Assembly: GCF_040954645.1 (NCBI RefSeq)
Contig: NC_092807.1
Coordinates: 124,001 to 188,000 of the forward strand
DNA: 64,000 nucleotides
Direction: 5' to 3'
Source: Diabrotica undecimpunctata
Lineage: Eukaryota; Arthropoda; Insecta; Coleoptera; Chrysomelidae
Notes under the pieces: generated by a model
Told to the model about the DNA's origin: nothing
Seen by the model: only the letters and a program-made list of their open reading frames with translations
Databases searched by the model: none
Position numbers and translations under genes: made by a program
Part shown: one piece after another, positions 58,211 through 64,000 of the stretch
Layout of the letters: each line of letters starts with the position of its first letter
How positions within the stretch are numbered: the stretch's first letter is position 1

Positions 58211-58761
58211 ACCGATTAAAAAGGTAATAATATTAAAACTGTCATTTTCAAGGCCTACCGTTTACGGTTTAATAATATGAAAACTGTCATTTTTTCAAAG
58301 CCTACTATTTTACCCTTGTAACCTCCTGGCTTAGAATACTGTTGATATAACAATATAAAAATTGTTACATCAATAATTGTATATTGTTTTGCTTTCTGTT
58401 TTGTGTGAGATATTTATATATGAGAAAAATAATCTTGTTATATTATTATACAAAATAAACTATGTTGTAGAAATTTTAGGAATCTTATATTTCATTAATA
58501 AAATATGATATTTCCATAATATCACATTTATTGATACATTCAGTGCATATTGTTATGATTTATATTTTTTGTTGGTTACTTATTGAATAAAAATATTTTT
58601 GTTATATTATCACTCAATACTCAATACTTATTTCTACTTACAAAAATTGAATGTATTGAATGTAATTTGAAAAAAACTAAAAATATCTCAGAAAGTAATG
58701 AGTTTCTGTATAGGGAATGCTATATAAAAATGAAAGAGTATCATAAATACAAAATTTCTAT

Positions 58762-58776
58762 AAAATAATATTTAGT
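58762..58776. repeat. Target-site duplication, left copy
   Basis: AAAATAATATTTAGT, identical to 61087-61101. Confidence 0.9.
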
Positions 58777-61086
58777 CATCATCATCATCTTGGTGCTACA
58801 GCCCTTAGAGGGCCTCGACCTTCTCAAGCTTTCTACGCCATTCTATTCTGTCCCTCGCTTGCATTTTCCAGTTGCCGACTCCGATCTTCTCGGTATCTTG
58901 TGTTACCCCGTCCATCCACCTTAGCTTTGGTCTACCCCGTCTTCTCATTCCTACGGGTTGCGCTGTTAGAATCTTTTTTATCATGTTTGACTCAGGGGCC
59001 CGGGCTACATGTCCTGCCCACTGCAGGCGGGTTCGCTTAATTATAGTGGTAATATCTTTACCACCAAACGTATGCTTGTAGATATTCTGCAGTTCAAAGT
59101 TATATCTACGCCTCCATACTCCGTTCTCACAGACCGCTCCGAATATCTTGCGTAGCACCTTTCTTTCAAAAATTGATAGAGCGGATTCATCTGTTTTCGT
59201 TAGCGTCCATGCCTCTGATCCATATGTGAGAACGGGGACTATCAGTGTTCTATACAGCCTTATACGAGTTTTTTGAGACAGACGTTTGTTAGCTAAGTAC
59301 TTTAATAGACCATGATAACACCTGTTTGCAATTATTATTCGCCTTTTTATTTCCTCAGATGTGTTATTATTGGGGTTAACCGATGTCCCTAGATATATGA
59401 ACTCTTTGACTGCTTCGAAGTTTTGGTCATTGATGATTAAATTTGTGTCAACATTTCCAGCTCTTGTGTTTGTGTTAGTCGCCATGAATTTGGTTTTATT
59501 TTGATTTATCTGTAACCCCATTCGTTCTGCTGCTGCTACTAGCTCGGTTAGGATTTCCGCAGTTCTCGCCCTAGTTCTTGTTATAATGTCCACGTCGTCT
59601 GCATATGCTAGAATTTGGACTGATCTATTAAATATTGTTCCCCTGCTATCTAAATTAGCGTCTCGTACAACTTTTTCTAAGGCGACATTAAAAAGCTGAC
59701 ACGCCAGCGCATCTCCCTGCCTTAACCCCCTATGTATTTGAAATGGGGTTGACGAGTCGTTTTGAATTTTAGCTGCTGATAGCATCTTCGTCATTGTCAC
59801 TTTTATCAAACATATGAGTTTTTTTGGAATTCCCAACTCATTCATAGCATTGTAAAGACTTGGTCTTAAGACACTGTCATATGCCGCTTTAAAATCGACA
59901 AAAATATGATACATATCTATGTTAAACTCTTGCGCTTTTTCGAGGATCTGTCGTAGTGTAAAGATCTGGTTAATTGTTGAACGTCCACGCCTGAATCCCG
60001 CCTGATATTCTCCTAGAAACATTTCAGTATAAGGCTTTAATCTCTCGTGCAAAATATTTGACAATATCTTGTATGCTGTATTTAGGAGAGTAATTCCGCG
60101 GTAATTATTGCATTCCAGTTGGTTTCCCTTTTTGTGTAACGGGCAAATTAAGCCTAAGCTCCATTCTTCAGGCATTTGCTCCTCAGACCAAATTCTACAA
60201 ACAATTTCTCGCATCACCTTGGTGAGCTGCTCTCCACCGTGCTTAAATAACTCTGCTGGGATGCCATTGCTACCTGGGGACCTATGGTTCCTTAGTTTTT
60301 CTATAGATATTTTCACTTCATCTACCGAGGGGGGTTCCACGAGTTCCTCATTTCGATATTCCAGCTCTATATTGTTAGTAGGTTCCCCTTCCAGCAACTC
60401 TCGAAAGTGCTCTACCCATCGTAAAAGGATATCCTCTTTGTTGGTAAGTAAGTTACCTTCCTTATCATTACAATAGTTATTCTTGGTTTGAATTCTTTTC
60501 TAATACTATTTATTTGATGATAGAACTTTCTTGTTTCTCCTTGACTCATATGGCTTTCGAGCCGTTCTAATATGTCATTTTCCGAGTCTCGTTTCTTTTT
60601 TCGGTGTATGCGTTTTTCCTCTCTCCTTAAGTTTTTGTATCTATCTATTGTTGTTCTAGTTTTTCGTTGTTGCATGGTCCTAAATGCCTCGTTCTTCTCA
60701 TCTGTTATTTTTTTGCAGTCTTGGTCGAACCAGTCGTTTCTTTCTTGGGTTCGGGATATTCCTAATGTGCTTTCGGCTGCTAATTTCAGAGCCTCCTTGC
60801 AGTTGTTCCACATTTCCGTGCTTGATTGGTCGACTGCCCAGGTGTGTTCTAGGGTTTCTTTTATATGTGACTGGAACTGTTTCTCTTTGTTTTCATTTTT
60901 TAGCATATGTAAATTATATTTTACTTGTCTAGTGCCCCTTTCTTTCTTGGCATTGGAAATTCTTTGTCGTAACTTGGCCCTTACCATATAATGGTCTGAG
61001 TCAATATTTGCGCCTCTGTAACTTCTTACGTCCATTAGGTTTGTAAAGTGCCTTCTGTCAATTATAACATGGTCAATTGGATACAC
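58777..61086 (-). mobile_element. Young 5'-truncated APE-type non-LTR retrotransposon insertion
   Basis: The element is bounded by a perfect 15-bp duplication. Its 3' end (left) has a short GATGATGATGATGAC tail. The coding strand enters at the end of the endonuclease domain (YPIDHVIID; VRSYRGANIDSDHYMVRAKL) and runs through linker and RT to the ORF end. One frameshift near 60483 separates the 61085-60412 and 60397-58805 frames. 5' truncation and a short repeat tail are standard products of target-primed reverse transcription. Confidence 0.92.
58805..60397 (-). pseudogene. Non-LTR reverse transcriptase ORF (530 residues, one frameshift from its 5' part)
   Basis: RT motifs in order: KLRNHRSPGSNGIPAELFKH, EWSLGLICPLHKKGNQLECN, NYRGITLLNTAYKILSNIL, FLGEYQAGFRRGRSTINQIF, MYHIFVDFKAAYDSVLRPSL, HRGLRQGDALACQLFNVALE and the catalytic ILAYADDVDIITRTRART (YADD). 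The thumb and C-terminus follow with YLGTSVNPNNNTSEEIKRRI, LIVPVLTYGSEAWTLTKTDE, a GHVARAPE segment and GRPKLRWMDGVTQDTEKIGV before ERW-type end REWRRKLEKVEAL-like sequence (IEWRRKLEKVEAL). The palm and catalytic aspartates are intact. No RNase H follows. The upstream part (endonuclease end and linker, 61086-60412) is in another frame. Confidence 0.9.
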
Positions 61087-61101
61087 AAAATAATATTTAG
61101 T
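61087..61101. repeat. Target-site duplication, right copy
   Basis: AAAATAATATTTAGT, identical to 58762-58776. Confidence 0.9.
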
Positions 61102-62112
61102 GTAAAAGAAAAAAAAAATAGTGTGATCCATTTAAAAAATTGAGATAATCGTAATTTTGTTTTGTAGTTCATCCCTTATACAAATTTTTGTCAATGAAAC
61201 TTAATTAAAAAATAAAATATATTGTTTACTTTATTATTTAAAATAAATATTTGTTTATGCATTACTTCTTTATATGTTGATTTCATAGGGATTTCGAAAT
61301 AAAAATGGTCATAACTTGTTAAATAATTTGTATAGTAATGCAAAATCTAATACTGTAAAAACAAGAATTATGAGAATACAAATTTGAAAAAATATATAGG
61401 GATGGTATGTTTGCTATACCACGTAGTTTTTGATCACCCTGTAGAATTCCACATATTTTCCAAGTATGGTGAATATCATTGCCTCCTTTTTTTCTAAATA
61501 AGTTTTTTGGATATTCTATTCTATACCATAATGGAATTATCGACCGATGCCGCTTTAAAAACTCACCCTGTATATATATTATATTAAGTATATAAATGTG
61601 TTTTATTTTTATCATAGATGTTTCACAAGAATTCCCACAATTGCGATAATTTCTGTATTTTCCACCATCAAAGACGCTGCTGCTCTTTGAACTTACTAAA
61701 GCGGGATCCGCACACCCCTCGTGCAGCTCTTTGTTATAGACGTTAACATTTTTGAACAGTGGGGGTTCGCCAAGGGAGGCACGAAATTTCCGTTAACGAA
61801 TGTGCTTCGCCGTTTCCCAGATTACTAAAATACTTTATTAATGCTACACCTTCGCCACATTAGCAGTACATATTACGAAAGAAGTTTTAATATATGTATT
61901 TCCAAAAAGTATTTAATTGTAAATATTTATATTTATAATGAAATTTGCTTTGTCAGCAAAATAACTTCAACATTGGAGAACATCAAAATATGTTTTTTAT
62001 TACCGCAGAACTTTTACAAAGTTATTTTTAATACTGGCATTGAGTTTTTTATTTAAGAACTGTTATATAAACGTTGATGATATTCTTAACATATCTGTTA
62101 AATACATAATAG
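61102..62112. other. Spacer with CACCCTGTA-type MITE ends
   Basis: ATCACCCTGTAGAATTC near 61434 and CTCACCCTGTATATAT near 61563 are the same end motif as in the chiffon-like intron. A GC-richer patch at 61695-61810 has no recognisable coding sense. Confidence 0.45.
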
Positions 62113-62114
62113 TC

Positions 62115-63395
62115 TAGGGGCAAAGGGGGCTTTCGTCGCAGATTGAGGTCCATGAGATTTTACAAGTGACTGTTTGAACCGAACTGAATTTTGAACAGTT
62201 GAGTCCGAATCTTCAAGATGATAATCGGATCTTTTCGGCAGGAACTTGTTATTAACAATTTAATTATTTAAATGCGTATAACTAATAAACTAATAAAGAT
62301 ATACCCTTGTTTCAAATCATGTTTTGTTTCTTTGATAAAAAAACAAACTTTGAAAAATTAAAATCGGAATTTGTTATTGTTTAATAATATCTCGGCTTCT
62401 ATTGGACCGATTTTTTGGTTTGTTTTTTTAAAAGAAACAAAAAATGATTTGAAAAAAGGGTATATCTTTATTAGTTTATCTATCTATATAAAAGACTATG
62501 ATGACAAGTCACACCATTCGTCCAGTAAACTAATGACGCCATCTAGGAAAGAAATCTGAACTACCACCATTTGACACTTCAATCATATTTTGTTTTTGAA
62601 ACGATGATTAACGTATGAATTACATATTAATATAATTAATAAATAATATTAATATTTTTAAGGTACGATTTAATACAAAATAATTTAAAGTTTTATGTTA
62701 GTATAGATTTAAAATTCTAGCGTCACCTTGGAAACAAATCTGAACAGATAAAATAAATTAAAATTATCTGACATAAAATATTTATTTATCAAATAAAGTA
62801 CTGAATGAAAAGTAATCTGGAAATTAAATTGTGTTTATTGTAGTTCGTTATGTTGTAGGTTTTCGCGAAATCAAAAATATAACCATGTCTATCCTTCAGA
62901 TAACTATCTGTCAGATAGGACAATATTTATCTACAGGTGAAAAGACCGGCCTTTTCATGCAAGAAGTTTATTATTTTAAAAATTTAATTGTTAATTCTTT
63001 TAAAAATTTTCTTGATCCTAAAAAATTGGCTGCGAATTTGGCGATCGGTAAAAAATCTAATACAAAACTCGAGCTTTCCCATCAAATAAATTGCCAAACT
63101 AGAATTACGCTGGTTTTATACGTAGGTCGATTTCATAAGACGACTTTACGCAAAAAGTTCAGCGACTCTCCAAAAGTGACTTTAAAAATTATAATATTAA
63201 AGAGACAACAGAATAATATTAAAATATTATTCTATGGTCGTCCTAGCCTTATAAGAGGAAGATAGAAAAAATTAAGGAGTAATTGTATATGCAATTTATT
63301 GGATCACCCGTCGCATGGTGACGGGCAAAATACACAAAAATCAGTTGTGAAATATGATGGACCTCAATCGGCCACGAAACCCTCCTTTGCCCCTA
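62115..63395. mobile_element. Inverted-repeat DNA element, probably TA-flanked, with nested repeats
   Basis: The inverted ends share GGGGCAAAGG(G/A)GG and GATTGAGGTCCAT over about 50 bp, and TA lies outside GGGGC on both sides. Inside are a foldback pair of about 60 bp (62288-62350 with 62417-62478, sharing TAATAAAGATATACCC) and the short copy of the Helitron-like repeat. There is no coding capacity of its own. Confidence 0.65.
62477..63310 (+). mobile_element. Helitron-like repeat, deletion derivative
   Basis: It runs from TATCTATCTATATAAAAGAC to CAATTTATTGGATC and is the inverse counterpart of 47395-49635. Compared with that copy it lacks about 1.25 kb. The join lies at AAAATATAACC/ATGTCTATCC near 62886, and it has one tandem unit fewer. 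A GC hairpin (CCCGTC...GACGGG) follows at 63307-63325. Confidence 0.55.
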
Positions 63396-63582
63396 CACTA
63401 ATAATATATACATATACAGATAATTGATGAAGAATAGTTAAAGATAATAATTGCTCAACATATGACACTCATTAAGGATGCATAAATTCCTTACATATGA
63501 TTACATGTAAAAACAGTTACATTGTAATTTTATAGTATGTTTGTCATTGGTTATTTTGAAAATTCATATTTTTTGTTGCAGG

Positions 63583-63717
63583 TATCTTTGAATTAGAAAA
63601 TATGATTTAGTTTGAAAACCTTTGGGAAGCTAAGATTTTATTGCACAGTAAAGATGAATCGGTCCAGAGGAGTTCATTATAATGAGAATAATGGAACCAA
63701 CACCTACCAACTTCAAG
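63583..63717 (+). CDS. Candidate first coding exon of an unidentified gene
   Basis: A good acceptor (TTTTTTGTTGCAG) precedes this 135-bp stretch, which ends at CTTCAAG followed by GTAAGT, a full donor consensus. An ATG at 63654 opens MNRSRGVHYNENNGTNTYQL and is cut in phase 1 after Q-(G). The ATG is preceded by about 70 bp of apparent 5' UTR. I do not recognise the protein. If real, the upstream exon could be one of the donors at 37800 or 46912, and the gene continues beyond the window. Confidence 0.5.
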
Positions 63718-63853
63718 GTAAGTTTAATTTTATGTGCAAAAAAATAAATAACGTAATTACGATGGAGTATTTTCTGAAAACTGGACAAACCTTCTAATGA
63801 ACACTAAAAAAAAAATTATAAAAACAGAGTTAAATCTAAAGTTAACGTAAGTA

Positions 63854-64000
63854 CGAGGTGTGTTCAAAAATACCCGGAATTTTTAAATTTCGTGGGTTTG
63901 GAGAGCCCAGTCGTCAATTTTTTTTTATTATGTTGGTATACACGCTCCTAAATTATAAAAAAAATTGCAGCTATATTATTGTTGTTTACCTTGTCTGTGG
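63854..64000 (+). mobile_element. Left end of a mariner-family element, cut by the window edge
   Basis: TA at 63852-63853 is followed by CGAGGTGTGTTCAAAAATAC and CGGAATTT, very like the terminal repeat of insect mariner elements, which insert at TA. The transposase would lie past 64000. Confidence 0.65.

Noticed and set aside
60108..60991. Plus-strand frames of 122 and 139 codons
   Set aside because: They overlap the minus-strand non-LTR ORF with intact RT and linker; no independent coding features.
63612..63797. Reading the 63.6-kb exon as a 61-codon single-exon gene
   Set aside because: The frame crosses a full GTAAGT donor and then turns AT-rich and random; the splice model is better.
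1..64000. CRISPR arrays, rRNA, tRNA, prokaryotic operons or defence systems
   Set aside because: No regular short repeats with spacers, no recognisable structural RNA, and the genes are spliced eukaryotic genes.

Overview
This window is AT-rich animal DNA with spliced genes, GT-AG introns and very dense, mostly decayed transposable elements. The repertoire is that of an insect, plausibly a beetle: several lineages of non-LTR retrotransposon, Penelope-like elements with inverted terminal repeats, PIF/Harbinger, piggyBac, mariner/IS630-like, a hAT-type MITE, Ty3/gypsy and Ty1/copia relics. The order-level guess is inference; no host protein here settles it.

Two host genes can be reconstructed exon by exon on the + strand. 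(1) A Dbf4-type zinc-finger gene, most likely the 3' part of chiffon (Dbf4 orthologue; its extended C-terminus is the Gcn5-binding part of the CHAT acetyltransferase complex in flies), has nine phase-consistent exons from 18828 to 30106 coding for 951 residues, with a polyA signal at 30234. Its 5' end is not found. (2) A complete NADPH-dependent diflavin reductase (NDOR1/Tah18 family) has six exons from 32554 to 35603 coding for 597 residues, exactly in frame. It lies 2.4 kb downstream of the first gene. Possible first exons of other genes are seen at about 9620-10013, 37545-37799 and 46800-46911, and a first coding exon with a strong donor at 63583-63717.

Layout: 1-9100 holds an IS630-like transposase N-terminus, a hAT-type MITE, a Penelope-derived palindrome, a long-inverted-repeat element, and copia and gypsy remains. 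9100-18800 holds non-LTR debris, a TTA-flanked MITE, a 3-kb Harbinger element and two nested non-LTR elements. 18800-30250 is the chiffon-like gene, whose introns carry a foldback MITE, three non-LTR fragments, a Penelope palindrome, a Harbinger end and a deleted Penelope element. 30250-35700 is the spacer and NDOR1. 35700-58750 is gene-poor and packed with antisense non-LTR fragments, an IS630-like and a pogo-like relic, a Helitron-like repeat and a piggyBac remnant bounded by TTAA. 58777-61086 is a young 5'-truncated non-LTR insertion with a perfect 15-bp target-site duplication. 61100-64000 holds a nested TA-flanked element with the inverted deletion derivative of the Helitron-like repeat, the 63.6-kb exon, and the left end of a mariner leaving the window.

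I see no operon, CRISPR, phage or toxin system. The unusual content is structural: two inverted copies of one repeat, one a deletion derivative of the other; head-to-head Penelope terminal repeats with the coding part deleted; repeated copies of a transposase 3' end inside its own transposon; and several perfect short palindromes in the spacers.
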